DNA of 64,000 nucleotides from Chaetoderma sp. LZ-2023a (lineage: Eukaryota; Mollusca; Caudofoveata; Chaetodermatida; Chaetodermatidae): assembly GCA_034401795.1 (NCBI GenBank), contig CM067372.1:38630861-38694860 (forward strand). Reading direction: 5' to 3'. The translations under genes were made by a program, and so were the position numbers. The stretch's first letter is position 1. Every line of letters begins with the position of its first letter. The notes beneath the pieces were generated by a model. The model was given only the letters and a program-made list of their open reading frames with translations, ran no database searches and was not told the origin of the DNA. Positions 18,801 to 24,272 of this stretch are shown in pieces.

Positions 18801-18937
18801 TACGCGGTATTGGTAAAGTCATGTTTGAATGCTGGAATGTGAGCGCTATGGCACGACTCACAGCTTTACGTGTGAAAAAGACAATCGGTAAAATGCACGA
18901 AAATCTTGAACATAGTATGAAGATCATTCCGGAATGA
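1397..18937 (+). CDS. BMPR1: Type I BMP receptor Ser/Thr kinase, 3' part of gene (six exons)
   Basis: Transmembrane receptor kinase that, once activated by a type II receptor, phosphorylates SMAD1/5/8. Exons 1397-1589, 4703-4894, 5366-5471, 7125-7300, 8630-8760 and 18797-18937 join with consistent phases into 312 residues plus TGA. Visible kinase landmarks (first visible residue = 1): Gly-rich loop GKGRYGEVW at 16-24, ATP lysine K36, helix C glutamate E49, HRD motif at 135-137, DLG (DFG equivalent) at 155-157, and GTKRYMAPE in the activation segment. The L45 loop ADIKGTGSW is the BMPR1 (ALK3/6) type rather than the TGFBR1/activin or ALK1/2 type. Ectodomain, membrane helix and GS box are upstream of the window. 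The last intron (8761-18796) is about 10 kb because of a DIRS insertion. BMPR1A versus BMPR1B is not meaningful if this is an invertebrate single-copy gene. Confidence 0.93.
1590..1951. other. Intron sequence, nothing recognised
   Basis: AT-rich intron between exon a and the minisatellite. No gene, RNA or clear repeat seen. Confidence 0.4.
1952..3218 (+). repeat. Minisatellite array 1, ~134-151-bp units, with defined 3' tail
   Basis: About eight units restart at 'catcttgaaaattggtttcc' near 1960, 2010, 2161, 2309, 2448, 2599, 2748, 2890 and 3024. The first interval is truncated. Each has 'ttatcggatcgctttgaa', 'gtggttggacta', 'gaagaaacctatc' and 'ccaagatggccgccagcc'. The tail from about 3040 to 3218 is not repeated here but recurs after the array at 36.5 kb. 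Units stay open in one frame, but this is periodicity and not a gene. Confidence 0.85.
3342..3450. repeat. Family A palindrome fragment
   Basis: Contains 'aaatgtccattggcaggc', 'taaatttaccattggaatga' and a partial second arm. It is a truncated relative of the full copy at 4284-4518. Confidence 0.5.
3480..3530. repeat. TG-rich microsatellite
   Basis: Imperfect (TG)n/(CG-TG)n followed by a short AT run. Confidence 0.8.
3790..3847. repeat. (ACT)n microsatellite, ~19 units
   Basis: Uninterrupted ACT trinucleotide run inside the first long intron. Confidence 0.95.
4284..4518. mobile_element. Family A palindromic MITE, full-length copy (piggyBac-like ends)
   Basis: Reference copy, 235 bp. It is flanked by TTAA and begins CCCTTTAACACTC; the right end is the mirror image (gagtgttagggggttaa). 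The arms contain 'aatgtccatttgcagacc' and 'ggtctgcaaatggacatt' types, with the centre around 'ggcttggttatcgagcc'. The whole unit is one long imperfect hairpin. A TTAA target with CCCTTT ends is the hallmark of piggyBac-type elements. No coding capacity. Confidence 0.7.
4703..4894 (+). CDS. BMPR1: BMPR1 exon b: L45 loop and hinge
   Basis: Acceptor 'ttacttttgcag' (4691-4702), donor gtaacg at 4895. The exon encodes [14 protein letters not shown] (L45 specificity loop), the hinge [15 protein letters not shown], and HLHTEIFG. It ends on the first base of a glycine codon completed in exon c. A family A palindrome starts 50 bp beyond the donor. Confidence 0.93.
4945..5144. mobile_element. Family A palindromic MITE
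   Basis: Bounded by TTAA at both ends, 200 bp, with several arm deletions. It lies 50 bp after the exon b donor. Confidence 0.6.
5145..5365. other. Intron 3' end with T-rich tract
   Basis: AT-rich. The 5340-5363 polypyrimidine run serves the exon c acceptor. Confidence 0.5.
5366..5471 (+). CDS. BMPR1: BMPR1 exon c: catalytic loop and DLG motif
   Basis: A long T-rich tract and 'tttag' precede the exon; the donor is gtacag at 5472. It encodes [17 protein letters not shown] and [12 protein letters not shown], so the catalytic Asp and the Mg-binding Asp (DLG, normal for this family) are both present. An 800-bp LINE tail with a 13-bp target duplication lies immediately downstream of the donor. 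Confidence 0.93.
5495..6294 (+). mobile_element. LINE 3'-tail insertion (800 bp) with 13-bp target site duplication
   Basis: The perfect 13-bp direct repeat tatcatcacggca flanks it (5482-5494 and 6295-6307). The insert is much more GC-rich than the intron, contains 'tcggatgggactttaaac' and 'ctcggatgga' motifs of LINE 3'-UTR type, and ends in a CA-rich tail, as expected for 5'-truncated target-primed retrotransposition on the + strand. A copy of its last ~75 bp occurs on the minus strand near 63303-63368. It sits only about 10 bp past the exon c donor hexamer. The exact LINE clade is not determined. Confidence 0.75.
6118..6147. repeat. (CA)n microsatellite
   Basis: Short CA run inside the LINE tail. 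Confidence 0.8.
6316..6539. mobile_element. Family A palindromic MITE
   Basis: TTAA-bounded hairpin unit with 'aatgccaatttgcagacc' and 'gtctacacatggacatt' arms. It lies immediately after the LINE tail. Confidence 0.65.
6540..6815. other. Intron sequence, nothing recognised
   Basis: Unique-looking intron DNA between two family A copies. Confidence 0.4.
6816..6933. repeat. Family A palindrome, half copy
   Basis: Only the second arm is present: 'gagccagtcattccagtg', 'ggtctgcaaatggacatt', 'cagattttagtgttaaag'. Confidence 0.6.
6934..7095. mobile_element. Family A palindromic MITE, 'ttaatggtcaagc' subtype
   Basis: Starts ttaatggtcaagcttggt and ends gaccatgagagggttaa. It lies about 30 bp upstream of the exon d acceptor, so it occupies the normal branch-point and polypyrimidine zone. 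Confidence 0.6.
7125..7300 (+). CDS. BMPR1: BMPR1 exon d: activation segment and helix F
   Basis: Acceptor 'tttctttgcag' ends at 7124; donor gtgagac starts at 7301. It encodes [25 protein letters not shown] and [12 protein letters not shown]. Most BMP type I receptors have PPE where this has APE; the APE form is common in other kinases. Family A palindromes lie about 30 bp upstream and 74 bp downstream. Confidence 0.93.
7374..7576. mobile_element. Family A palindromic MITE, 'ttaatggtcaagc' subtype
   Basis: TTAA-bounded, arms 'aatgtccatttacagg' and 'cctgtaaatggacattt'. It lies 74 bp after the exon d donor. Confidence 0.65.
7577..7885. other. Intron sequence, nothing recognised
   Basis: AT-rich, with a short 'tctgtctg' run at its end. 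Confidence 0.4.
7886..8440. repeat. Degenerate ~150-bp tandem repeat, three to four units
   Basis: Units share 'gccatgatttcatttc' (near 7912, 8213, 8380) and 'tgttcttgtctggtccaga'-like sequence (near 7992, 8133, 8298). Strongly diverged. Confidence 0.55.
8630..8760 (+). CDS. BMPR1: BMPR1 exon e: C-lobe
   Basis: Acceptor 'tttgtatag' ends at 8629 and donor gtgagtt begins at 8761. It encodes [20 protein letters not shown] and [13 protein letters not shown], a signature of TGF-beta family type I receptors. It ends in phase 0. Confidence 0.93.
8966..9383 (+). mobile_element. Family B TIR element (non-autonomous)
   Basis: Ends in the inverted pair cctttccag / atggaaagg. It contains paired CRE-like tgatgtcataatc motifs, then a near-perfect internal palindrome (gttgaatattttgaaactaa with its complement around 9170-9245), then 'gagatcgatcgatcc' and 'agatgggcggggcatagct'. 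No coding frame. Autonomous partner unknown. Confidence 0.65.
9384..9867. other. Intron sequence, nothing recognised
   Basis: No gene or clear repeat seen between the family B copy and the palindrome hit by the DIRS element. Confidence 0.4.
9868..9916. mobile_element. Family A palindrome, left part interrupted by the DIRS insertion
   Basis: Carries 'cgttaatggtcatggcgcc' and 'cctgt'. The other part resumes at 17816 with 'ttgagaaatgtccgtttgca', matching uninterrupted copies where 'gtggtcttgaga' is continuous. Confidence 0.6.
9945..10202 (+). repeat. DIRS left inverted terminal repeat
   Basis: Complementary to 17493-17750 over 258 bp, with one mismatch seen ('gcttttgg' here against 'gcttctgg' in the complement). 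It includes a perfect 20-bp palindrome at 10101-10120 (atagactgg-ca-ccagtctat) and cgcgcatgcgc, possible recombinase or promoter sites. Confidence 0.93.
10203..10662 (+). promoter_or_regulatory. DIRS 5' leader; putative splice acceptor before ORF1
   Basis: Between the left repeat and ORF1. It contains 'gatataaaag' (TATA-like, ~10241), a small ATG frame at 10313 (about 39 codons), and 'tttcttattttttatag' (10643-10659) directly before the open ORF1 frame. ORF1 lacks an ATG before its Cys cluster, so a spliced leader supplying the start is plausible but unproven. Confidence 0.4.
10663..14007 (+). CDS. DIRS ORF1, Gag-like Ser-rich protein
   Basis: Open for 1,114 codons. The first codon counted is GTG, not ATG; the frame is open only from just after the TAG of an acceptor-like site. 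N-terminus: a cluster of Cys and His (C10, C15, H19, H26, C28, C31, C34, C40, C43) suggesting a zinc-binding knuckle. Then a basic stretch, then a Ser/Gly-rich region with four 33-36-residue repeats marked by a PGLLDP-type motif at about 310, 346, 379 and 415. A more ordered region (about 750-1,010) is followed by an Arg/Ser/Gly-rich C-terminus ([15 protein letters not shown]) likely to bind nucleic acid. It is placed like DIRS Gag. ORF2 starts inside its last 230 bp in another frame. First internal Met is about residue 39. Confidence 0.8.
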   Translation: MSVSSEKIKCTSNKCDRVHAKDYTGHVCLRCTTCTPLKMCGVCKGWPLVVSKAFFKDFVVKPALPSSRSPSVVEGPKAVTSASTSINTSGSAKEGGSSSITDPVMALFARFESFANVLTKSLDERITSAIKAAKEESSDSEFSPQSRSRKWGKPVSLTSRQQIKSPKGKSGETRKKPGKASSGRSQVKDHVRLEDQLKSQAVVLGAEASDVSPQAKVRFTVIPIARKVVRSPIASKEAPVYAPGLSGQAGLLSGMSSGFTGHPEMSTVIVSGLAEHPVTHENMAYASTSVSGSSVSGYRVSGSGRNNVVPGLLDPAVHHMASSVSGSSTSASGSSAATSGRKNGHPGLLDPSMHRSVSGLSGSSSGSSVTTSGGNYAYPSQLDPLLHTSSFSGPVLVSSGSGGGVDTSGPTYACPGRFDPSLQATSGSVSGFPISASGDSFSTSGLGDMKRSISGLGVSVPTGTSVYASSYELPNNSDSQSSNRSVNSDSSYFCAGPPVFDRHYSDRSSSAQSVSASDSGQHSFREVVSLSRSSSPSLFSQAGSQKSSSHPSSSSVSGLSARDFSSSHVSNSSSLFHPSSISPPPGFLHIPASLQQNYSAQSHIPSSSDPSVPTLPSYSSSSPEFDHSDPIVSVVLSPELEFQIVDSGLDFSLFSVSRDSSLHRSVISARFSILSRFSASELDPYFFSSSQPEARVASAYQSPLTLDTLSDAPSRALASPSSLRIVDASVSLDSDICPPPSSSSSSPSHLSVKATQRSVRARDLKRFYHERASPDDWSRAHQWIASSLSLPLQDEFSLDPPSFGSALSSSVSSANVPSVLPVDNLVVDMLDFYINDVQLKDFSLTPKVDAPVQIPKEDYIRLASTQSLNGPTWDVLSSHLKEAAKVESSSDLFRWESVCRAQLMSANFLALLSEAMLKTHEKGGQVPPEIFRSLVDLSRGSLNSVCRSLGFITSKRRSRKLAEVNISDSLRSNLISAPPFGSDIFGQDSTSIFRAESDRLRSDKDLRDQISVLRPSVKRDSSAVKSPSSSPRRKSLRPDEYGAYPSRVFTNSNRSSPSHSRSAEEDRFKSISSHRPRAQVRQAPPQARRGQFFSRGYRSSSRGRSSRGFQPRRV
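13778..16165 (+). CDS. DIRS reverse transcriptase / RNase H / methylase-like polyprotein
   Basis: 795 codons from an ATG that overlaps the end of ORF1; the true start is uncertain. [22 protein letters not shown] from residue 202, [12 protein letters not shown] in palm motif A, and YIDD at 315-318 as the catalytic box. RNase H: D482 (IFTDAS), E514 (ILELW), D539 (IRSDNS). C-terminal methylase-like domain: [12 protein letters not shown] at 621-632 and AFPP near 662-665, the position where Dam-type enzymes have N/DPPY, so catalysis is doubtful. Copies the element RNA and removes the template. No internal stop or frameshift is seen. It overlaps the YR frame by about 2 kb. Confidence 0.9.
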   Translation: MNMGLIRQGCLRTLIGPLLPIPDLRRRIVLNPFHLIDLEPRFVKPLLRREGVNFSLEVTGLVLEDAPLEVFNLDGFEGVASARAGLSQSHLPVLPPLLQLLDLSVQSLLPSMPVGGRLSLFWETWKALAQDSWLLDQIRWGYAPSWIELPPPLSYQPKWTPVPSNLEKLVALEDELESMWLKKAIEEVPCWRVDPGFYSTLFLVPKKSGGWRPIINLRRLNLHISTPKFKMETVSQIIAGLSPGMWTASIDLKDAYFHILIHPPFRKFMRFAFKGRVWQFRVMPFGLTTAPFFFTRLVSAVAGFLHSRSIPLHVYIDDWLLKAESASILASIIPEVCSLASSLGWVLNLEKSSLVPSQVFTHLGVAFDLGQGLVFPSEVRVEAILVAMEILASSAVVRAIFFLRVIGLMVSVENIIPWAALMRRPFQMYLMSLWKQSTHSVYHQIPVRDHLRPHLDFWKDRSLLMMGVPLVKSSPQAVIFTDASQEGWGAVWGSLSVSGLWSREESSAHINILELWAVKKTLLAWSDQVQGLKISIRSDNSTVVLYINKQGGTKSSRLCLEVWNLLMWCRMKQIFLVSSHVPGCLNFLADQLSRPSKFAHTEWQLKRSVVKAIFNLLDRPHVDLFATSLNAQISSFMSPFPDDQALAVDTLAQSWTGIFAYAFPPTILLPLVLKKVKDQVCEILLIAPFWPKRIWFVDLLDLLVDFPRLLPVSPDLLSQVRGRCLHPNPGIFSLCVWRISSARSLRINFLQGLRKLLIRPGGSRPEEFTRVDLRYSENGAQIMISCPILFLYPKC
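14149..17061 (+). CDS. DIRS tyrosine recombinase frame
   Basis: 970 codons open, same frame as ORF1. Only the C-terminal ~350 residues look conserved. They begin near [20 protein letters not shown] (about nt 15998 on), with an N-terminal SAM-like core-binding region ([17 protein letters not shown]) and the catalytic domain: R775 ([12 protein letters not shown]), H901-x-x-R904 ([11 protein letters not shown]) and nucleophile Y937 (FTSFYLKD), preceded by AGWKSEST. It would integrate a circular DNA intermediate without target duplication. The first ~600 codons are the RT/RNase H sequence read in another frame and are Ser/Arg/Gly rich; whether they are translated is unknown. The functional start is probably internal or reached by frameshift or splicing. 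Confidence 0.88.
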   Translation: MESPCSGLLAVRSNPLGLCSVLDRTASSSVLPAQMDSSSIQSGEVGSLGRRIGVNVVEEGYRRGSMLESRPGILLNSISSPQEIRWMASNHQSEEIKSAYIHPKIQDGDGISDYRRSESRHVDSVHRSQGRLFSHSHPPSIQKIHEIRVQGEGMAIQSHAVRLDHGPFLLHPPSVSSGRFSAQSFYSPSRLHRRLVAKSRICLNSGKHHSRGLQSGFQSRMGFKSRKIIFGPVSGFHPPRCGFRPWSRLSLPFRGKSRSNPSSHGNSGFLCRGQSNILSPGDRLDGQRREHHSVGGADEETFPNVSNVPVETVDPFSVPSDPGQRSFEAPSRFLEGSLSADDGCSSGQVFSSGGHFYRCFPGGMGSSLGFPFGLRPVVPRGVVSPHQHSGIVGCQEDSPCLVGSSAGPQDLDSIRQFHSSLVYQQAGRHEVVSPVFGGVESPHVVSYEADFPGVLPCTRMSEFSGGSVVSPFQIRPHRVAVKEVGCQSDLQPPGSSPCRPVRDLSECPDLLFHVSFSGRSGVGGGHPGSVLDRNLRVCVPSDYPASPGSEESQGSSMRDFVDSSILAKKDLVRRPSRSSSRLPTSAASVPRSVIPSKGKVPSSKPRNLQSVCLENIECSVTENKFSARSQEIINSARRESTRRVYKGRLKIFGEWCSNHDLVPDSVSISQVLDFLSYLFDSLHLTANTVRGYRFSLASSLPCLLNADVKDTKVLNGFIRGLGNIRPPIAKPLPSWNLALILQVLAGHHFEPIASISLKLLTFKAVFLVAAASARRRSEIHAFSAEKDRFIEAGDGLVLYPRRDFLSKTQSNRYPAKPIILNSLSSFSPSDRFWCPVRALKAYKRRTDFKRSDPSHLWVPYAEGVARPVSKASIARWICDTIQLCYEIASPEQVNLSHIKAHDVRGMATSFALFAGSSVDEVMQVAGWKSESTFTSFYLKDQSAAASFFRNITILTKKAEDHLPSTSHHFR
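17062..17289 (+). other. DIRS 3' untranslated segment
   Basis: AT-rich stretch between the YR stop and the internal complementary region. No reading frame. Confidence 0.6.
17290..17422 (+). repeat. DIRS internal complementary region
   Basis: 17290-17343 is the reverse complement of 9917-9970 (left end); 17340-17422 is the reverse complement of 17733-17815 (right end). The halves overlap by aacc, the complement of the terminal GGTT, so the region is a template for joining the two ends in a circle, as in the DIRS-1 replication model. Confidence 0.92.
17493..17750 (-). repeat. DIRS right inverted terminal repeat
   Basis: 258 bp complementary to 9945-10202. It is followed by 65 bp of right-end sequence (17751-17815) that is represented in the internal complementary region. 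Confidence 0.93.
17816..17965. mobile_element. Family A palindrome, right part after the DIRS insertion
   Basis: Begins ttgagaaatgtccgtttgca and carries both hairpin arms around 'ggctcagtaataaagcc'. It ends near 'caggtcaaagggtcaa'. Confidence 0.65.
17966..18221. other. Intron sequence with C-runs
   Basis: Two close copies of 'catcagtagactccccccc' (18128-18181), otherwise nothing recognised. Confidence 0.5.
18222..18639 (+). mobile_element. Family B element
   Basis: Same internal order as the copy at 8966: 'tagaccgtctttacctctta', 'gttgaatatttggaaactaa', palindrome, 'cccaacacggacaaggtgtg', 'actggaatggtccatt'. It carries AATAAA at 18417-18422, inside the last intron shortly before the final exon. 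Confidence 0.6.
18797..18937 (+). CDS. BMPR1: BMPR1 terminal exon with stop codon
   Basis: Acceptor 'gtactttcag' ends at 18796. It encodes [13 protein letters not shown], then [14 protein letters not shown] and a short tail ending KIIPE, with TGA at 18935-18937. The segment between ECW and RLTA reads NVSAMA, where the family normally has an Asn-Pro pair. Length is conserved, so this is substitution rather than frameshift. Confidence 0.9.
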   Translation, partial: YLRGIGKVMFECWNVSAMARLTALRVKKTIGKMHENLEHSMKIIPE

Positions 18938-19680
18938 AACATCATCAACTCTGTGCATTCATTTCACGTCAATGCAGCGCAGATAATCTCAGTGTTTTCT
19001 GCCATTGTGTGACTCAGTGTTGGCTAATTCAGTATTGGTGCATGACTTCTGGTCACTGGACTCTGATGAAGAGGTGTTTTATAACAGAAATGATTTCTGG
19101 TATTACTGATTCCGCTATATTTATGTCTGGATGTAATTGTTAAGTGCTACATTGATAGCTAAGCATGTACACGAGAATGGCATGTGGAGTGCTTAGGAAC
19201 ACAGTATGAGGCAGAGTGGAGCGGTACAATGGAAGCTTTGGTGTCTATAATGGAATAGATATGTTCAGTGACATGTTTTCTGCTCGGTTACATTGTGTAA
19301 GGAGGTCTGCATTACTTGCTATGAATAATGCTCTGTTGTTTTCAATGTTTACAAATCTCAAAGTGAAATTAGTTCTTCAAATTTATTTCTGACCTATGTT
19401 TTCAGTGATTACTGCTATAAAGAGTTAGATCGTTGTAGGACATGTGATTATCAAATTATTATGTTCAATCTTAATTCACTGAGAACTTTGATATATGCAG
19501 TTCTGTGTAGAATCATGTAACTGTTGTCGATTTTGAAAATGATTTTGCTGAAAGTTGGTGTCTAGCAACACCATTCTAATCAAGTACAGAAGATATCTTT
19601 GTATGAATTCATAATAGTTTGATTCCCGACAGTCTTCTGTATACATGTTAATTTCAAGCCTTGTGTTCAGGGTGTTAAAA
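18938..19680 (+). other. BMPR1 3' flank, probable 3' UTR start
   Basis: Directly follows the receptor stop. No AATAAA was noticed before 20639-20644, so the polyadenylation site is unresolved. No other gene seen. Confidence 0.4.
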
Positions 19681-19895
19681 TTAACCCTTTAATACTTAAT
19701 CTGGCCAAAAATATATTTTACAGTGTTCTTGAGAATTGTCCATTTGCAGGACAAGTGAGGACTTTTTGAAAATTAGCCACTGAAATGTCTGGCTTGGTAA
19801 GCGAGCCAGTCATTCCAGTTTTATTTTTTCAAAAAAGTATACTTGTCCTACAAATAAGCAAATATTGTGATTTTCCTGACCAAATTTGAGTATTA
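19681..19895. mobile_element. Family A palindromic MITE
   Basis: Begins TTAACCCTTTAATACTTAA and ends gagtattaa. Arms 'tgtccatttgcaggacaag' and 'cttgtcctacaaataag'. Directly followed by another copy. Confidence 0.7.
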
Positions 19896-19898
19896 AAT

Positions 19899-20116
19899 CT
19901 AACCCTCTAATTTGTTCAAGAAAATTTCAATTTTCTCACAGATAATGTCCATTTACAGACCAAGAGACTATTTTTGAAAATTTACCATTGGAATAACTGG
20001 CTTGGTTATCGAGCCAGTCATTCAAGTGGTAATTTTTCAAAAATAGTCTCATGGTCTGTAAATGAACATTTCTTAAGATCATTGCAAAAGCCGGATTTGG
20101 CTGTTATGAGTGTTAA
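19899..20116. mobile_element. Family A palindromic MITE
   Basis: Tandem with its neighbours. Its right boundary TTAACCC is also the left boundary of the next copy. Confidence 0.7.
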
Positions 20117-20335
20117 CCCTTTAGCACTCATATGAGCGAAAACGGCTTCTGCAATCGTCTTCAGAAATGTCCATTTGCAGACCAAGAGAAGACTATTTTT
20201 GAAAAATTACCACTTGAATGACTGGCTCGATAACCAAGCCAGTTATTCCAATGGTAAATTTTCAAAAATAGTCTTGTGGTCTACAAATGAGCATTTCTCA
20301 AGACCACTGCAGAAGCTGTTCTGCGGGTTAGTTAG
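20113..20335. mobile_element. Family A palindromic MITE
   Basis: Starts TTAACCCTTTAGCACTCA. The last arm ends 'ccactgcagaagctgttct' and then decays. Confidence 0.7.
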
Positions 20336-20779
20336 TGCATATATGGATGTGGTTGCTGGGACTGCATAGATAAATTCTAATCTCACTTTCTGACCAAATG
20401 TCTTTAGTCAGTATTAGTTTATTGTATAAACATTATCAGATCTGTTACTTAATTATAAAAACTTGACTATTTGTTAATTGGTTTTATATTATAAATTATG
20501 TTATCAATGCAACTCTACTTAAACATATATAGCAAAAGCTATATCTCATATCTACCTAGCGTTGTTCACATACATACATACATATATATACAGGTATATA
20601 TATATATATATAAAGTAAACTATGCCAATTTTATAATGAATAAAGTTGATAAATTGTGTGTAAGTAACCTTAACCCTACCCCTTATACTGATATTTTTTT
20701 CTGTGTTCTCATTGTTAGTTAGCCTGTGGTAGAAGTACTACTTGAAAATCATCTTGCTAATAGTTGTTCTGGTTATAGA
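20336..20779. other. 3' flank, AT-rich
   Basis: Contains a short (TA)n run at 20580-20613 and an AATAAA at 20639-20644 that could serve the receptor transcript. No gene. Confidence 0.4.
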
Positions 20780-21230
20780 CCTGGGCCCCGTTTTCGTGAC
20801 TGAATTGATTCATGAAACCAGGAACCACGAACCAGAAATGCCAAAAAGACATTTTTGTAAATTGACGGGGCTTGCCGAATGCAATGTCATGGCAATGTTC
20901 TGAACCCAAGCATTCTAAATTGTGTTAACTTTAGCAATTAATTTGATCATGATTCGATTTAAAATTTCATGTTCATGTAAATCGCAGAGGACTGGATACA
21001 CTAAAAATAATAACAAGATCCCGTCATTCAAATGTAAAATTTAGGGGGCTGCCGCCATCTTGAAATTTACGAACCAGTAACCATTTGCAACAATGAACCG
21101 AGATCAAAACTCGGTTCCTGGTTCAACAAACCAAGTCAGTAAATCTTGAACTTCCGGAACGCCAAACGCATGAACCACGGACTACGTCACTCAACCATGA
21201 ACCAATTTAGTCACGAAAACAGACCCCTGG
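20780..21230. mobile_element. TIR-bounded non-autonomous DNA element (~450 bp)
   Basis: The left end cctgggccccgttttcgtga and the right end are inverted repeats with a few mismatches (cgttttcgtgac / gtcacgaaaac), continuing through 'attgattcatg' / 'catgaaccaattt'. The interior repeats 'gaaccaggaaccacgaacc'-like sequence. No obvious target duplication; superfamily undetermined. Confidence 0.6.
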
Positions 21231-22470
21231 AACAGCTTTTATAAATAAAATTGTCAAAATGAATATCACACCACTTTAATGTCGAATAAATGGTGTTTTG
21301 TTGAGTGTTGCTTAAATTAACTGAGTTCATCTAGTACTGCATACTGTACAATGGTATAGTTACTTAGTCATTGTCATGCTCTACAGCACAGAAATAACGT
21401 AACACGCTCACAAAGTAAAGTAAAACATACTGTGGAATATTGTAAATATAATTGTATTGAAAGACATTGCTGCCTAATCCAGTTATGTTCAAAATATTCA
21501 ACAGAACCTTTCTTACTAACATGTTTCTGTACTTGTTTTGGGAAACATGATAACCTATTTATAAGCTGCACTGGAGCTCTGTACTTAAAGCTTCTATGGC
21601 TTGTTAAAATAATCACCTCTATCCAATATTGGTTATATAGTCAGATAAACGCATGTCCGTTTTTTGTTAACTCATCATTATGATTTCGGTCATATATATT
21701 TTGAATGCGACTAATCTCTCCTAGCTGAGAATAAAACTACTCAATACATTAATCTTCTCATTCCACCAGGAAGTCAGTGTGTGAGTGCTACTATGTATGT
21801 AGGCAAGAGACAACAATGCTCAATAGTGACCACTGTCAGCACTCGAAATAAACCAAAACAACTAAGACAAGCCCGTGCCTCTTGCCTTAATGCTTCTAGC
21901 GAACATGCATTGGTTTCACATCGTATCAGCATTGGCTATGGTTATCTATATTAACATGACATGCCAGCTTTAAGATTATCATCACTGTAAATAATTCCTG
22001 TTACCCATAGATGGCTGTGTCGGGTGTTTATAACAGGAATAATGTGCTAATTGCGTTATCATCCCAGCATTATCATTAGCTGGTCTATAAAGAGACACAT
22101 CCCTGTATGTGATTGTATATGGAGTTCTGTGCTGCACGTCATACAACTATTTTCAATCATCCGTCATTTCTGTAACTAGTCACCAATGCAACAATCACAA
22201 GCAACAACTTCAAAAAAAATATCTCAAAATATCATAATTTTGTGGGTTTATTCTGCATATGTAATAGAAGTTTGAATTCTTAGATAGACATTGTGATTTT
22301 CAGAACAAAGTTCATTCATATGATAATTGTTATACATTTTGGAAACACTGGCGCAATTTAGCTGTATTAGATGGCAACAGATATCAATCAGAAATATTGT
22401 TTTCCAAATATACACCTGTCTTTCTTTCACTAACTGCACTGTAATCAGTTTGAGGTAATTATGTTATGTT
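21231..22470. other. Intergenic, no gene seen
   Basis: AT-rich. A 'caaaatattcaacagaac' motif near 21490 recalls the family B core but without its palindrome. Nothing else recognised. Confidence 0.4.
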
Positions 22471-22705
22471 TGACCCTTATCCTTCAAATTTATTCAAGAA
22501 AATTTCAATTTTATAGAAGTTGTCCATTTGCAGACCAAGAGAAGACTATTTTAGAAAATTTAGAACTGGAATAACTGGCTCCGTTATCGAGCCAGTTATT
22601 CGAGTGGTAAATTTTCAAAAATAGTCTTCTCTTGATCTGCAAATGGACAATTCCAAAGACCACTACAGAAGCTGTTTTTGGTTGATATGAGTGTTAAAGG
22701 GTTAA
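22471..22705. mobile_element. Family A palindromic MITE
   Basis: Full hairpin; ends gagtgttaaagggttaa, the TTAA being shared with the following copy. Confidence 0.7.
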
Positions 22706-22895
22706 TGGTCGAATCAATCAAAACCAGCCTTTGCCATGGTCTTGAGGAATGTCCATTTGCAGGCCAAGAGAAGACATTTCTTAAAAATTATCATTGAAAT
22801 TCCTGGCTTGATAACCGAGTCAGTTATTCCAGTGGTAAATTAAAAAAAATAGTGTTCTCTATAAATGGGCTTTCAATAAACAAATATCTTAATTT
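22702..22895. mobile_element. Family A palindromic MITE, 'ttaatggtc' subtype
   Basis: Adjacent to the previous copy and sharing its TTAA. The second arm is partly decayed. Confidence 0.65.
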
Positions 22896-22899
22896 TTGT

Positions 22900-23645
22900 C
22901 CCGTCTGCGAAGCAGAAAGCGAGACATATGTATCACTTTCGATGGTGGCGACGGCGTTAACAATGTTAAGTTTTTGCGTTTAGCAAAACTTCTCAGCTTA
23001 TATTTCAGGATTAGTTAATCCTATTGCAACTAACCTTGGTTATGTGGTTGCCTATACTGTTAGAAAGCAATAGACTTTTAAAGTAAACTGCCCCTACTGG
23101 GCAGGTAAACACATCTGACAGCTCGGCGGATGTGTGGCCAATGGCGCACATGCGCAGAGTGTCACATCCTCTTTCCTCAATATTGGCCGCCATTGCACCG
23201 TGCCTCGCTATTTTCTGTAAGCTTCTTTGCGCATTGGCGTCCAAATTTGTATCATCTAAGTCTATTCTATTATGACCTCTACAAACTTTGTTATTTTTCA
23301 ATGTTAAGTTTTTTGGGCGTAGCAAATCTTATCTGGTTATAATTCGGGATTGCTTAACCTTAATGGAACACAACTTGGGTACATGGTTGCTTATGCCAAG
23401 AGATACAAGATGGTGACATGGTGGTCACCAGGTTAAAGGTAAAGGTCATTCTGACCTTGCTATTTGACCTCTGTTCTTTTATCCTTAAGATTTTCCATTC
23501 AGCAAATCAATTATATTTCAGGATTGTATAATCCTATTGGAACTAATTTTGAATACATGGTTACCTATAGTGTTAGGAAGTAGCATGATAATACGCAGCT
23601 CACAAGGTCAAAGGTCAATGCCACTGTGATAAACAGGAGACAGAC
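22900..23645. repeat. Degenerate tandem repeat, three units, with a possible insertion
   Basis: Starts 'gtcccgtctgcgaagcagaa'. Units share 'aatgttaagttttt', 'cagcttatatttcagga' and 'ggttgcctatactgttag' near 22960, 23300 and 23500. The first and second units are separated by a block (23080-23290) rich in CG and 'gcgcacatgcgcagag' that may be inserted. Confidence 0.5.
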
Positions 23646-24223
23646 GAGCCATTTAATTCCTCTGAATTCTTGTTTTGAGGATATATGATTATTGAACTGC
23701 TAAAAGGCTAGGCAATAGATATTTAAATCACGTATTTAAAAAAAAGATAATTTCTATTTTTTAAATGTTGGTCATATTTCTTAATTAATTATAAACTATA
23801 ATTTAGGCACGATATTTAATTTAGGTTTAAGTTTTCAACTTTTGTAATATTTTCAGAGAAACCAATCACCTTATTATAGTTTTCCATTGACCAATAGATT
23901 CTGATCCTTCTCATGATCATGTATTTAACCATAGTACTGCTCAGCTGCTAGCTTGCCTTTTGTTTCCATTGTTTGTACGTGGCTGGTTTCATTTTGCAAA
24001 CATGTGGGGTGTGTTTCTGTCTAACATGCAACAAATCTTCTCAACAATGCTTGTAAAATTAACGATTATCCTCCAAACATTAGTTTTTAGTTTGTAAAAA
24101 TTACTGTTTTACTTGTAAAATGATTAATAATCATTGATATCCATATTCAGGAATTGTGTAGTCAAATTAAATGTCATATAGCTCAGAAGTAAGTTAACAT
24201 GGTTCCAAAATTTTGTGGTCAAA
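23646..24223. other. Intergenic, no gene seen
   Basis: AT-rich, nothing recognised. Confidence 0.4.
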
Positions 24224-24272
24224 TTAACCCTTTAACACTCATATCATCCAAAAACGGATTCTGCAGTGGACT
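24224..24272. mobile_element. Family A palindrome, left part split by a LINE fragment
   Basis: TTAACCCTTTAACACTCATA through 'gcagtggactt'. Continues at 24621. Confidence 0.65.
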
